Positions 27,131 to 34,718 of a DNA stretch of 64,000 nt are shown in pieces; position 1 is the stretch's first letter, and every line of letters starts with the position of its first letter. The position numbers and the translations under genes were made by a program. Source of the DNA: Pandoraea norimbergensis (GTDB lineage: Bacteria > Pseudomonadota > Gammaproteobacteria > Burkholderiales > Burkholderiaceae); assembly GCF_001465545.3 (NCBI RefSeq), contig NZ_CP013480.3, forward strand, positions 2,170,001 through 2,234,000, in the 5' to 3' direction. The notes under the pieces were generated by a model, which ran no database searches, had not been told where the DNA came from, and saw only the letters and a program-made list of their open reading frames with translations.

Positions 27131-28687
27131 ATGGTGGCGGTAGTCGCGCTGACAGCACTACCCGGGCAGAACGCCGGTGCCAAGCCAGCCACGGCCACGC
27201 AACATGCCTCGCACCGCGCAGCCCGCCCGCCCGCCGTTGCCGATCCGGCTCAGCGCACGTTGAGCGAGGGCGATGCCCGCTTTCTCCTTACACGGACCGG
27301 TTACGCCCCCGACGCACGTGAGCTGGCCCCGTTTGTCGGCTTGACGCGTGCCGACGCGGTTGACCGGTTGCTCGCAGAGACTCGCCGCACCGCGGTGACA
27401 CCGGTGCCCGCGTGGGTCAACGAGGCGCCGCTCTACGGCGAGGCGGTCAAGAACTTGACCCAAGAACAGCGTCGCGCACTCGACCAGCGACGCAATCTCA
27501 TGGCGAACCAGTTGGCTGGCTGGTGGGCGCAGGAAATGGCGACCACGCCGTCACCCCTTACCGAGCGCATGACCATGTTCTGGCACAACCACTTTGTCTC
27601 AAGCGACGACAAGGTGCGCGAGCCGGGGGTGCTCTATCGCCAAAACGTATTGCTGCGTGCCAATGCACTGGGCAACTTCGGCACCCTGCTGCACAGCGTG
27701 TCGAAAGACCCGGCGATGCTGATCTATCTCGACGGGGCGGGCAGCCGCAAGGGCCACCCGAACGAGAACTTCGCGCGCGAAGTGATGGAACTGTTCACGC
27801 TGGGCGAGGGGCACTACACCGAACTGGACGTGCGCGAGGCGGCAAGGGCCTACACCGGCTGGAGCATCGACCGGCCGACGATGACTTATCTCTGGCGGCC
27901 GAATTTCCACGACACCGATACCAAGACCGTGCTCGGCCAGACGGGGAATTTCGATGGCGACCAGATGCTCGACATTCTGCTCGCCCGGCCCGAGACGGCG
28001 ACGTTCGTCACGACCAAGCTGTGGCGCGAGTTCGTCTCGCCGACCCCCGACACTGCGCAAGTCACCCGCGTGGCCGACGTCTTCCGTTCGAGCGGTTACG
28101 ACATTCGCGCGGCATTGAAGGCGCTGCTGCTGACGCCCGCATTCTGGGACGCACGAACGCGCGGCACGCTGGTCAAATCTCCATCGGAGTTCGTGACGGA
28201 TACCGTGCGTGAGTTCGACATCGGCTACGACGATCCGGCGATGCTCGCTCAGCAGATGCGGGTACTCGGGCAGGACTTGTTCCGCCCGCCTAATGTGAAG
28301 GGCTGGCCCGGCGGCGACGCGTGGATCGACAGCACGACGCTGCTGGCGCGCAAGCAGTTCGTCGAGCGCATGTTCCGTGCGACGGAAAACGCCAACGCGG
28401 GCGGCCCGGCGATGGCGCCGCCGATGGTGACGGCGCGCCCGGGTGTTCAGCGCACGGCGTACCAGCCGCAATCGATGCCGCGCACGGTGGCCGGCGTTCG
28501 GTTCGATCTGGCGCGCTGGCTGCAACCCTATGCATTGGGGCCGGTCGATGTGCCCGAGGCGAGCACGCGTGACGCTTTGCAGCGGGCGGTACTGCCGTTT
28601 GCACCGGCGGCACCGCAAACGGCCAGCGAGAATAGTGCGGCGTATTTGCAGGCGTTGTTGATGGATCCGGCTTATCAGTTGAAGTGA
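27131..28687 (+). CDS. DUF1800 domain-containing exported protein
   Basis: A protein of the DUF1800 family, 518 residues from the ATG at 27131. The frame is open from an ATG at 26993, but that stretch contains an intrinsic terminator. From 27131 the product begins with a signal-peptide-like MVAVVALTALPGQNAGA. Family signatures are MTMFWHNHFVSSDDKV, LDGAGSRKGHPNENFAREVM, ELFTLGEGHYTE and DVREAARAYTGW, followed by FRPPNVKGWPGGDAWI. DUF1800 proteins are almost always encoded beside a DUF1501 protein, as here. Their function is not established; they are exported and have been linked to cell-surface or polysaccharide-related roles only loosely. Its stop region touches the next gene, so the two form one operon. 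Confidence 0.85.
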   Translation: MVAVVALTALPGQNAGAKPATATQHASHRAARPPAVADPAQRTLSEGDARFLLTRTGYAPDARELAPFVGLTRADAVDRLLAETRRTAVTPVPAWVNEAPLYGEAVKNLTQEQRRALDQRRNLMANQLAGWWAQEMATTPSPLTERMTMFWHNHFVSSDDKVREPGVLYRQNVLLRANALGNFGTLLHSVSKDPAMLIYLDGAGSRKGHPNENFAREVMELFTLGEGHYTELDVREAARAYTGWSIDRPTMTYLWRPNFHDTDTKTVLGQTGNFDGDQMLDILLARPETATFVTTKLWREFVSPTPDTAQVTRVADVFRSSGYDIRAALKALLLTPAFWDARTRGTLVKSPSEFVTDTVREFDIGYDDPAMLAQQMRVLGQDLFRPPNVKGWPGGDAWIDSTTLLARKQFVERMFRATENANAGGPAMAPPMVTARPGVQRTAYQPQSMPRTVAGVRFDLARWLQPYALGPVDVPEASTRDALQRAVLPFAPAAPQTASENSAAYLQALLMDPAYQLK

Positions 28688-28695
28688 GGTGTGAC

Positions 28696-29931
28696 ATGCA
28701 TCGACGCGATTTTCTGACATTCGCCGGTGGCCTCGGGGCCGCATGGCTGACCCCGGCACCGTTGCTGGCCGCCACGCAATCGCTCGGCGGTGCGTTCCCG
28801 GGGACGCTTGCCGGGGCGAGCAATTACGGCAATCTGCTGATCCTGATCGAATTGAAGGGCGGCAATGACGGTTTGAATACGGTGATCCCTTACGCCGATC
28901 CTGCCTACGCGACGCTGCGCCCGACGATCGGCATCAAGCGTGATCAGGTCGTGCAACTTGATGATCGCAGCGGGCTGCATCCGTCGCTGCGGGCGCTCAT
29001 GCCGATGTGGCAGGCAAAGGAGTTGGCGATCGTGCAGGGCGTGGGGTATCCGCAGCCGAATCTGTCGCACTTCCGTTCGATCGAAATCTGGAACACCGCG
29101 TCGCGCTCCGACGAGTACCTGCGCGACGGCTGGCTCTCGCGAGCGTTCGCCGAGCACGCGGTGCCGACCGGTTTCGATGCCGATGGTGTGATCGTCGGCA
29201 GCGCGGAGCTAGGGCCGCTGGCGGGTGGTGCACGCGCGGTCACGCTGACCAACCCGGCGCAGTTTCTGCGCGACGCCAGCCTCGCGTCTGCCAATGCGGC
29301 GCAGGTAAGCAACCCGGCGCTGGCGCATGTGCTGCGCGTTGAGAACGATATCGTGAAGGCGGCCGATGGCTTGCGCCCGCGTCAGGGGCAATACGTGCTC
29401 AAGACGCCGATGCCGCAAGGCGCATTCGGCAACGTGGTGAAGACCGCCTTGCAGGTGGTGGCTGCGGCCGATTCGCCGACGGGGGTGCCGCAGCCCGGGC
29501 GCGGCGTGGCCGTGCTTCGCCTGACGCTGAACGGATTCGATACGCACCAGAACCAGCCGGGGCAGCAGGCCAACCTGTTGCGGCAGTTGGCGGATGGGAT
29601 GATGGCGCTGCGCGCCGGGCTGACCGAGTTGAACCGCTGGCAGTCGACGATGATCGTGACGTATGCCGAGTTTGGCCGGCGCCCGCGCGAGAATCAGAGC
29701 AGCGGCACCGATCACGGCACGGTGGCGCCGCACTTTGTGGCGGGTGGGCGCGTGCGTGGCGGGATGTATGGCGACGTGCCGCGACTGGACCGGCTCGACG
29801 GCAACGGCAACCTGCCGTTCGCCGTCGACTTCCGCGATGTCTACGCGACGGTGTTGCAGCGGTGGTGGGGGCTCAACCCGCAATCGGTGCTGGGTGGCCC
29901 ATTCCGTCCGCTGGATATTCTGCGGGCGTAG
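28696..29931 (+). CDS. DUF1501 domain-containing protein with Tat-like signal
   Basis: A 411-residue DUF1501 (sulfatase-like fold) protein. The N-terminus MHRRDFLTFAGGLGAAWL has twin arginines followed by a hydrophobic segment, a typical Tat export signal. Family motifs are LIELKGGNDGLNTVIPY, SHFRSIEIWNTAS, LNGFDTHQNQPGQQANLL, TYAEFGRRPRENQSSGTDHG and FRDVYATVLQRWWG. I chose the ATG at 28696 because GAGGTG lies five bases upstream and the Tat signal then begins properly; the open frame starts 12 bases earlier. It is cotranscribed with the DUF1800 gene, nine bases apart. The biochemical role is unknown, though the metal-site residues typical of the fold look intact. Confidence 0.9.
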   Translation: MHRRDFLTFAGGLGAAWLTPAPLLAATQSLGGAFPGTLAGASNYGNLLILIELKGGNDGLNTVIPYADPAYATLRPTIGIKRDQVVQLDDRSGLHPSLRALMPMWQAKELAIVQGVGYPQPNLSHFRSIEIWNTASRSDEYLRDGWLSRAFAEHAVPTGFDADGVIVGSAELGPLAGGARAVTLTNPAQFLRDASLASANAAQVSNPALAHVLRVENDIVKAADGLRPRQGQYVLKTPMPQGAFGNVVKTALQVVAAADSPTGVPQPGRGVAVLRLTLNGFDTHQNQPGQQANLLRQLADGMMALRAGLTELNRWQSTMIVTYAEFGRRPRENQSSGTDHGTVAPHFVAGGRVRGGMYGDVPRLDRLDGNGNLPFAVDFRDVYATVLQRWWGLNPQSVLGGPFRPLDILRA

Positions 29932-29943
29932 CACGGTGTTGCT

Positions 29944-29968
29944 GACTGGCGGCAGCGTGCCGCCAGTC
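29944..29968. terminator. Perfect hairpin between convergent genes
   Basis: GACTGGCGGCA-GCG-TGCCGCCAGTC forms an 11-bp perfect stem with a 3-base loop between the DUF1501 gene and the convergent synthase-like gene. There is no U-tract, so efficiency is uncertain, but the position fits a shared terminator. Confidence 0.55.
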
Positions 29969-29970
29969 GC

Positions 29971-30846
29971 TTACCGTGCTCGCCAGGCGCGCCAGAACTT
30001 GCGCAGCGGCGTGAGATCGATGCGTTGGTGCAGCACCTGATAGTCGCTCGCGGCGACTTCGTCGAGCAGGGCGAGTTGCAGGGCGGCGAGTGCGAGCAGC
30101 GGCTTTTGCTTGCGGCGGTCGCGCTTGGGAATGGCGGCCATTGCCTCGCGGATAGCCTTGCGTGCCCGCGCATCCTGAAACTTCATCAGCGCGAGAAATT
30201 CCGGCGAATACTTGCCGTTCTGAATATCCGCGGCGGTCACGCCAAAGCGTTGCAATTCATCGATCGGGAAATAGACGTATCCAGCGCGGGCATCGACGCC
30301 CGCCTCGGTGACGCGCCGTGCCAGCGCGATGGCATGGCCGAGCGCACGCGCGTGTGCGGGCGTCTGCGCGTCGTCGAAGCCATACACATGCGAGGCGAGT
30401 TCGGCGGGGGCGCCACCGGCGGCGTCGCAGTAGTGATTCAGGCCGGCGAAATCCAGATAGCGCATCTGCGACAGATCCATCTCTGCGCCATGCAGCACCG
30501 CGTCGAACGCGGTGCGCGACAGACCCGAGTCCTTGACCACCGGCGCGAGCGCTCGCGTGACCGGATGCACCGGCTTGCCTGCGAAGAGATTCGTGAGTTC
30601 CTGACGCCACCAGTCGAGCTTTGCGTGCGCGACGCCGGGGTCGTGCACAGCGCTGTGAATGTCGGCGATTTCCTGACAGAACGCGTGCACGGCGTAGGCG
30701 GCATCGCGTTTGGACGGCGGCAATTGCAGCAGGGCGTAGTAGAGCGCCGAGCCTTGCGGCCCCGCTTTCTGACGGCAATACGCGTTGGCCTGTGTGGGGC
30801 CGGCGGGGGTGCCGACATTGTCGTCGGCTGTCTCGTGGGGTTGCAT
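29971..30846 (-). CDS. Squalene/phytoene synthase-fold protein with altered acidic motifs
   Basis: A 291-residue member of the trans-isoprenyl diphosphate synthase (squalene/phytoene synthase, HpnD-like) family. Family features include AYCRQKAGPQGSALYYALL, AHAKLDWWRQEL and ARAGYVYFPIDELQRFGV. The first Asp-rich motif, usually (R)EVDDVVDE, reads QEIADIHSA here (58-66), so two of its acidic residues are lost. The second, usually NILRDVGEDARRGR, reads IALARRVTEAGVDARAG, also without the normal Asp pair. The protein may therefore be catalytically altered or a non-enzymatic relative such as the NDUFAF6-type assembly factors. I chose the ATG at 30846; the frame is open from 30939. No hopanoid or carotenoid genes adjoin it. 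Confidence 0.8.
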   Translation of the reverse strand: MQPHETADDNVGTPAGPTQANAYCRQKAGPQGSALYYALLQLPPSKRDAAYAVHAFCQEIADIHSAVHDPGVAHAKLDWWRQELTNLFAGKPVHPVTRALAPVVKDSGLSRTAFDAVLHGAEMDLSQMRYLDFAGLNHYCDAAGGAPAELASHVYGFDDAQTPAHARALGHAIALARRVTEAGVDARAGYVYFPIDELQRFGVTAADIQNGKYSPEFLALMKFQDARARKAIREAMAAIPKRDRRKQKPLLALAALQLALLDEVAASDYQVLHQRIDLTPLRKFWRAWRAR

Positions 30847-30970
30847 GCGCTTCGGGGTATCGGTCGGGTCATTGGCCCGAACGTTGGCGCGCGGGCGCGC
30901 AGCCGGGGCAATGCCATGAATTGGGGCGAATTCTAGCATTGCTGTCCCGAGGCGGGTCGGGCAAGGACGA

Positions 30971-31384
30971 TCAGTCGTCGAGGCGCTCGCTGGTGTCGAT
31001 GCTGTCGACGCGGTCCGGGTAGAACGCGAGGTAGGTGGCGATGGGTTTGACGGCGTCGAATGGCGTGTTGTAGGTCCAGATCACGTTTTCGCCGGCCTCG
31101 CCCAAATCGGTGATGGAGTAGTAAGACGCGTCGCCCTTATAGGGGCAATAGGTGTGATGCGCGGTGGGTGTCAGGCGCGACATGTCGACGTCTTTGCGCG
31201 GGATGTACTGCACGGGTGGATACGAAGCTTCGCAAAGCGTGAGAGCGTTGCGCGTATCGGCAATGGTGCGGCCGTTGGCGCGCACGACGACGCGAGTGGT
31301 TGCGGGTGTGATTGCGATCGGATGTTCTGGTGATGGCTCTAGGTGTTTGCGGGCCGTCGTTGACGTGTGGGAGGGGGCGGTCAT
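30971..31384 (-). CDS. DUF427 domain-containing protein
   Basis: A 137-residue protein of the DUF427 family, a small cytosolic beta-fold of unknown function. The recognisable part is VVVRANGRTIADTRNALTLCEASYPPVQYIPRKD-type sequence (about 33-65), followed by the THHTYCPYKGDA-like block (here AHHTYCPYKGDASYYS) and a terminal AFYPDRVD. The start at 31384 is supported by AAGGAGC just upstream; the frame is open for 86 further codons without a better site. It stands alone between the squalene-synthase-like gene and the tRNA-Leu leader region, all on different transcription units as far as I can see. Confidence 0.9.
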   Translation of the reverse strand: MTAPSHTSTTARKHLEPSPEHPIAITPATTRVVVRANGRTIADTRNALTLCEASYPPVQYIPRKDVDMSRLTPTAHHTYCPYKGDASYYSITDLGEAGENVIWTYNTPFDAVKPIATYLAFYPDRVDSIDTSERLDD

Positions 31385-31496
31385 TCGAGAGCTCCTTATG
31401 AAGGGGGGCAATGTCAGTATCGGCACCCGCTTCACGGGCATCAACCCGGGCGTGCAGCGATGGGATTTGGGCATTGAATGGCCAAGCGTTGAACGA

Positions 31497-31525
31497 TTGC
31501 CGACGATTTTCAGTTCGTGTAGAAT
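31497..31525 (+). promoter_or_regulatory. Candidate promoter upstream of tRNA-Leu
   Basis: TTGCCG (31497-31502) and TAGAAT (31520-31525) are separated by 17 bp. The predicted start near 31532 is 120 bp before the tRNA, with a hairpin plus T-run between. Confidence 0.5.
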
Positions 31526-31550
31526 GCTCGCCTGCTTTGACGCATGCAGC

Positions 31551-31572
31551 GGGGCGATCAGTCGCCCCTTTT
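31551..31572 (+). terminator. Terminator-like hairpin between the promoter and tRNA-Leu
   Basis: GGGGCGA-TCAG-TCGCCCC followed by TTTT. It sits about 20 bases after the predicted start and 80 bases before the tRNA, so it may be an attenuator, an RNA-processing structure or the end of a very short transcript. Confidence 0.5.
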
Positions 31573-31651
31573 CATGTCCGACTGGACCGCATGCCGTCGA
31601 CCCGATGCCGGGATGTCGACACCTTACCGAGGTGACCGACACCCACGGGCT

Positions 31652-31738
31652 GCGAGGATGGCGAAATTGGTAGACGCACCAGGTTTAGGTCCTGACGCCC
31701 GAAAGGGTGTAGGGGTTCGAGTCCCCTTCCTCGCACCA
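31652..31738 (+). tRNA. tRNA-Leu, anticodon UAG
   Basis: An 87-base class II tRNA. The acceptor arms GCGAGGA (31652) and TCCTCGC pair fully and are followed by encoded CCA (the discriminator base is A). The D-arm, with the class II leucine pattern GGCGAAATTGGTAGACGC, and a long variable arm are present. The anticodon loop TTTAGGT places UAG at positions 34-36, which reads CUN leucine codons. The T-arm is GGGGTTCGAGTCCCC. The sequence closely resembles E. coli leuW. Confidence 0.97.
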
Positions 31739-32189
31739 ACTCCCCGTTTTGGCATCGGTTTTGTCGGTCTCACTTCTTCCCTGAAATTCGCGCGAAACAT
31801 CGTCTGGTAGCACCAGGCGGGGTCCTTCTGCGAATTCCGATCGTCTCCCTTCTTCACCCAAAATCTCACCTGTTCACACCTAATACCGGAGTGGCCTCCC
31901 GAGGCAATCGTGTTTGCGAATGGTCACGTCGTAATCGATGCGGCTTTTGGCGACCGTGACTGTTGAGGAAGCCAGCGACTGCGACGATGGACATTGACGG
32001 CTCGTGCCAGCTCAGCTCCGGCGAGTCGACTGCGCATCGGTCCAACTGGAACAGCCCGCCCGCAGAGACGTAATGCCGGGTAATACAGGCTTACAAATCC
32101 ACGTAGGTGTCGCGTCAACATTCGTCGGCGACCGGGCGTTACTACGGCAAGGCCCACTCGTTTCAACTCAACAAGGAAGAGAGATACCG
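31739..32189. other. Intergenic region after tRNA-Leu without a supported gene
   Basis: About 450 bp. Short frames occur on both strands but none has a ribosome-binding site, signal peptide or recognisable family. I see no integrase or duplicated tRNA 3' end that would mark an integrated element. The last 30 bases carry the AGGAAGAG ribosome-binding region of the next gene. Confidence 0.5.
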
Positions 32190-32450
32190 ATGAAACTCAA
32201 AACTATCCCCATGCTTTTGTGCGCGGCTTTGATGGTGAATGTCGCGTTTGCCGATGAACTTCACGACAAGGCCATGGCAGCCACGCATGATCTTCAACGG
32301 TCAATCGAGGAAATGCACGTCATCCAAATGGAACACGGCGGCGAGTTCGGCGGCCACATGGCGCGAGCAGAGCAACTTGCGCGGCAAGCCGAGCAGGAAC
32401 GCGTCGCAGCGCTTGAGTACTACCGGGCGCGCCACCCGGGCTGGCAGTAA
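32190..32450 (+). CDS. Small secreted helical protein
   Basis: An 86-residue protein. The N-terminus MKLKTIPMLLCAALMVNVAFA is a standard Sec signal peptide, with cleavage before DELHD. The mature part of about 65 residues is rich in Ala, Glu, Gln and His, with THDLQRSIEEMH and HGGEFGGHMARAEQLARQA. It is predicted to form one or two amphipathic helices with spaced histidines. This loosely recalls small periplasmic metal-binding proteins such as SmbP, but I cannot support that assignment. AGGAAGAGAG precedes the ATG. A lipoprotein gene follows 42 bp downstream on the same strand, so the two may be cotranscribed envelope proteins. Confidence 0.7.
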   Translation: MKLKTIPMLLCAALMVNVAFADELHDKAMAATHDLQRSIEEMHVIQMEHGGEFGGHMARAEQLARQAEQERVAALEYYRARHPGWQ

Positions 32451-32492
32451 GTTTCGGCGCAATCCGCCGGCAACAACGATTGGGTGGTCAAA

Positions 32493-32717
32493 ATGAAATC
32501 AAAACGCTGTTACACGTTGGTCGCGTCGCTGCTGTTGGGAGCCTCGCTGTCCGGCTGTGTCGTCGCGCCAGTTGAACCAGCGGCAGTTGCCCCGGCAGGC
32601 GTTGTCTACGTTGCGCCGGTTGGGGTGGTGCCGGGCCCAGGTTATTCGTGGCGGTATCACCCACACCATGGCTGGGGATGGTGGCATCCGCGCTATGGGT
32701 GGCATCGCGGCTGGTAA
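32493..32717 (+). CDS. Small lipoprotein with a Trp/His/Gly-rich tail
   Basis: A 74-residue protein. The lipobox LLLGASLSGC predicts cleavage and lipidation at Cys22 (from the ATG at 32493). The mature chain is an Ala/Val/Pro-rich stretch followed by a short aromatic end, YSWRYHPHHGWGWWHPRYGW, unusual in composition. Proteins of this kind, with YxWGxW-like tails, occur in many Gram-negative bacteria and are poorly understood; metal binding by the His residues is possible. GGTGG seven bases upstream supports the ATG over the GTG nine bases earlier. The convergent SDR gene lies beyond a hairpin. Confidence 0.75.
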   Translation: MKSKRCYTLVASLLLGASLSGCVVAPVEPAAVAPAGVVYVAPVGVVPGPGYSWRYHPHHGWGWWHPRYGWHRGW

Positions 32718-32730
32718 CGGGAGGTGATGG

Positions 32731-32750
32731 TGCGCGGGGACGCCCGCGCA
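32731..32750. terminator. Hairpin between the lipoprotein gene and the convergent SDR gene
   Basis: TGCGCGGG-GACG-CCCGCGCA, an 8-bp perfect stem with a 4-base loop, 13 bp after the lipoprotein stop. A T-run follows only some 20 bases later, so it is a moderate candidate terminator. Confidence 0.4.
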
Positions 32751-32831
32751 ATCCAGCATCTCAATTTTTCCATCCGCACATGCGAAAACCGACGGCACAA
32801 AGCGCTAGCGAGAGTGTCACCAGCCCATTTC

Positions 32832-33440
32832 TCAATGGCCGACCCGATATATGCGACCGCTGTGTACCCCTTCGACGCTACGCCGGTAGGCCATTGCGAC
32901 ACGTGCCGCGGGCACGCCTTCGTAGCCTGGAAAGAACGGACCAAATCGGTTCATCGATTCAATCAACACGGTCGGACTAACGGCATTGATGCGTATGCCT
33001 CGATGAAAATCGCACGCAGCAGCACGCACGAACCCTTCGATCCCGGCATTCGACGCGGCAGCATGGGCGCCTTGCGCAATGGGATCATCTACCGCGATGC
33101 CGGAAGTCAGCGTAATCGATCCGCCATCTCGCAGGTAATGTTGACCAATTAGCGCGACGCGTACCTGACTGAGCAGCTTGTCCTGCAAGCCCTTATGGAA
33201 ATCGGCCGCCGTCATCTTTACAACCGGCTCCAGAATGACATTGCCAGCCGCAATAATGATGGCGTCGACGGTACCGATCCGCTCGAACAATGCGCTCACG
33301 CTTTCGTCGCTAGTAATGTCAACCTGATCATCCCCCCGCGTTCGACCGACACGAATCACCTCGTGCTTGTCATCTCTAGCAAGCTCATCCGCTACGGAAC
33401 GACCCACGTCCCCTCCCGCACCCACGACGACGATCTTCAT
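32832..33440 (-). CDS. Atypical short-chain dehydrogenase/reductase
   Basis: A 202-residue Rossmann protein. The NAD(P)-binding loop is VVVGAGGDVGRSVADEL at the N-terminus, and IIIAAGN replaces the usual NNAG. In the catalytic region TLTSGIAVDD supplies a serine, but the expected YxxxK is replaced by GAHAAASNAGIEGF, so both the catalytic Tyr and Lys are missing. The remaining RGIRINAVSPTVL and the terminal VEGVHSGRIYRVGH are typical of this short SDR subgroup. The ATG at 33440 is chosen because GGAGT lies close upstream; a GTG two codons earlier is possible. It is divergent from the LysR gene across 106 bp, which strongly suggests it is that regulator's target. Confidence 0.88.
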   Translation of the reverse strand: MKIVVVGAGGDVGRSVADELARDDKHEVIRVGRTRGDDQVDITSDESVSALFERIGTVDAIIIAAGNVILEPVVKMTAADFHKGLQDKLLSQVRVALIGQHYLRDGGSITLTSGIAVDDPIAQGAHAAASNAGIEGFVRAAACDFHRGIRINAVSPTVLIESMNRFGPFFPGYEGVPAARVAMAYRRSVEGVHSGRIYRVGH

Positions 33441-33546
33441 CACCACTCCTTTTTGAATTCAGATTCGAACGTCACCATTCTTCCCTGAATCAAAAGTGCC
33501 ATAAATATGCTCTAATTTCTGACACTACTAACCACCAGTTCGCAAT

Positions 33547-34470
33547 ATGGATAAGTTGCGTGCCATGGAAACCTTCGTCGCTGTCGTGGAGGGAGGAAAC
33601 TTTACCGAAGCCGCCAAACGGATGGAGATATCCGCGGTCATGGTCGGTAAATACGTGCGTGACCTTGAGGAGCGTCTCGGTGCGCGCCTGCTAGAGCGCA
33701 CCACGCGCCGGCAGAATCTGACCGATGCCGGCCGAGTTTTTTTCGAAGATGTGAAGCGCGCGCTTGAACACATGCGTATTGCCGAAACTTCGGTTGAACG
33801 GCTTCGCGCGTCTCCGTCCGGTACGTTGCGTATCAGCGCGCCGATCACCTTTGGCGGTTGCGTCATCGCCCCGCTTGCCGCGACTTTCCGTCAGAAGTAT
33901 CCGCTCGTGCGCATCGAGCTGGAATTATCCAATCGCAACGTTGATCTGATTGACGACGGTTTTGACGTCGCAATCCGCATCGGTGACTTGGGCGATGCCG
34001 ACTTGATTGCAAAACCGTTGACCGCATATCGAATGGTCATTTGCGCATCGCCGGGTTATCTCGCGCAATACGGGCGTCCGCAGACACCGCAAGATCTGAG
34101 CGCACATCAGGTCCTGTCTCACTCGATGTGGCGTAGCCACGGCGGATGGCGTTTGGAGAATGACGACAGCCCGGATGCCACGACTGATTCAATGTTTACT
34201 TGCAACGATGGCAACGGCTTGCGGATGGCGGCAATCGCAGGGGCAGGCCTGTTGCTGCAACCGGAGATCCTGGTAGCCTCCGATCTGGCCAGTGGAACGT
34301 TGGTGCAAGTGTTGCAAGCCTATTCGCCCCGACCTCGACCGGTTCACATCGTCTATCGGCGCGACCAGCGCCCGTTGCCGAAACTCACCCGGTTTGTGGC
34401 GTATTTGCTTGATCACATATCGGAGCGAGACACGTCCCATCGCAACACGGAGCCTCCGACGAGTGGATGA
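33547..34470 (+). CDS. LysR-family transcriptional regulator
   Basis: A 307-residue LysR-type regulator. The winged helix-turn-helix (about 1-65) reads MDKLRAMETFVAVVEGGNFT with the recognition segment MVGKYVRDLEERLGARLLER. The effector-binding domain (about 90-295) contains GTLRISAPITFGG, FDVAIRIGDL and GLLLQPEILVASDL, as in the subgroup that regulates adjacent dehydrogenase genes. The ATG follows the divergent SDR gene's start by 106 bp, so both promoters and the LysR binding site should lie in that gap. I see no unambiguous T-N11-A box to mark. The inducer is unknown. Confidence 0.93.
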   Translation: MDKLRAMETFVAVVEGGNFTEAAKRMEISAVMVGKYVRDLEERLGARLLERTTRRQNLTDAGRVFFEDVKRALEHMRIAETSVERLRASPSGTLRISAPITFGGCVIAPLAATFRQKYPLVRIELELSNRNVDLIDDGFDVAIRIGDLGDADLIAKPLTAYRMVICASPGYLAQYGRPQTPQDLSAHQVLSHSMWRSHGGWRLENDDSPDATTDSMFTCNDGNGLRMAAIAGAGLLLQPEILVASDLASGTLVQVLQAYSPRPRPVHIVYRRDQRPLPKLTRFVAYLLDHISERDTSHRNTEPPTSG

Positions 34471-34718
34471 CGGCTCCCGGCCGGCCTCTGCGCGCTGGCA
34501 CAAGCTCACCGAGTGCCAACATGGTGGTTCAACGTTATCGATTTCTTAAAATCACATCCCTCATGTGTATTGGGTCGCGGGGAATTCAGTGTATCCGGGG
34601 CGAGCGAAAAAACAGAAACAGCAATGTTTCAACATGGATTTTCTCGGACTCGTAGACGCTTGACGATACCCCCACGTCTAGACGAAATTGCAGTCTTCCT
34701 GCTCATAAGGTATCGCCG
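34471..34718. other. AT-richer intergenic region with no supported gene
   Basis: About 250 bp of noticeably lower GC than its surroundings. Overlapping short frames exist, but none has a ribosome-binding site or a recognisable product. It presumably carries the promoter of the secreted protein at 34719. Confidence 0.4.

Noticed and set aside
31924..32166. Minus-strand frame of 80 codons in the gap after tRNA-Leu
   Set aside because: Basic, repetitive composition, no ribosome-binding site and no recognisable domain.
31652..32189. Integration site of a genomic island at tRNA-Leu
   Set aside because: No integrase gene, no repeat of the tRNA 3' end and no other mobile-element gene were found downstream.
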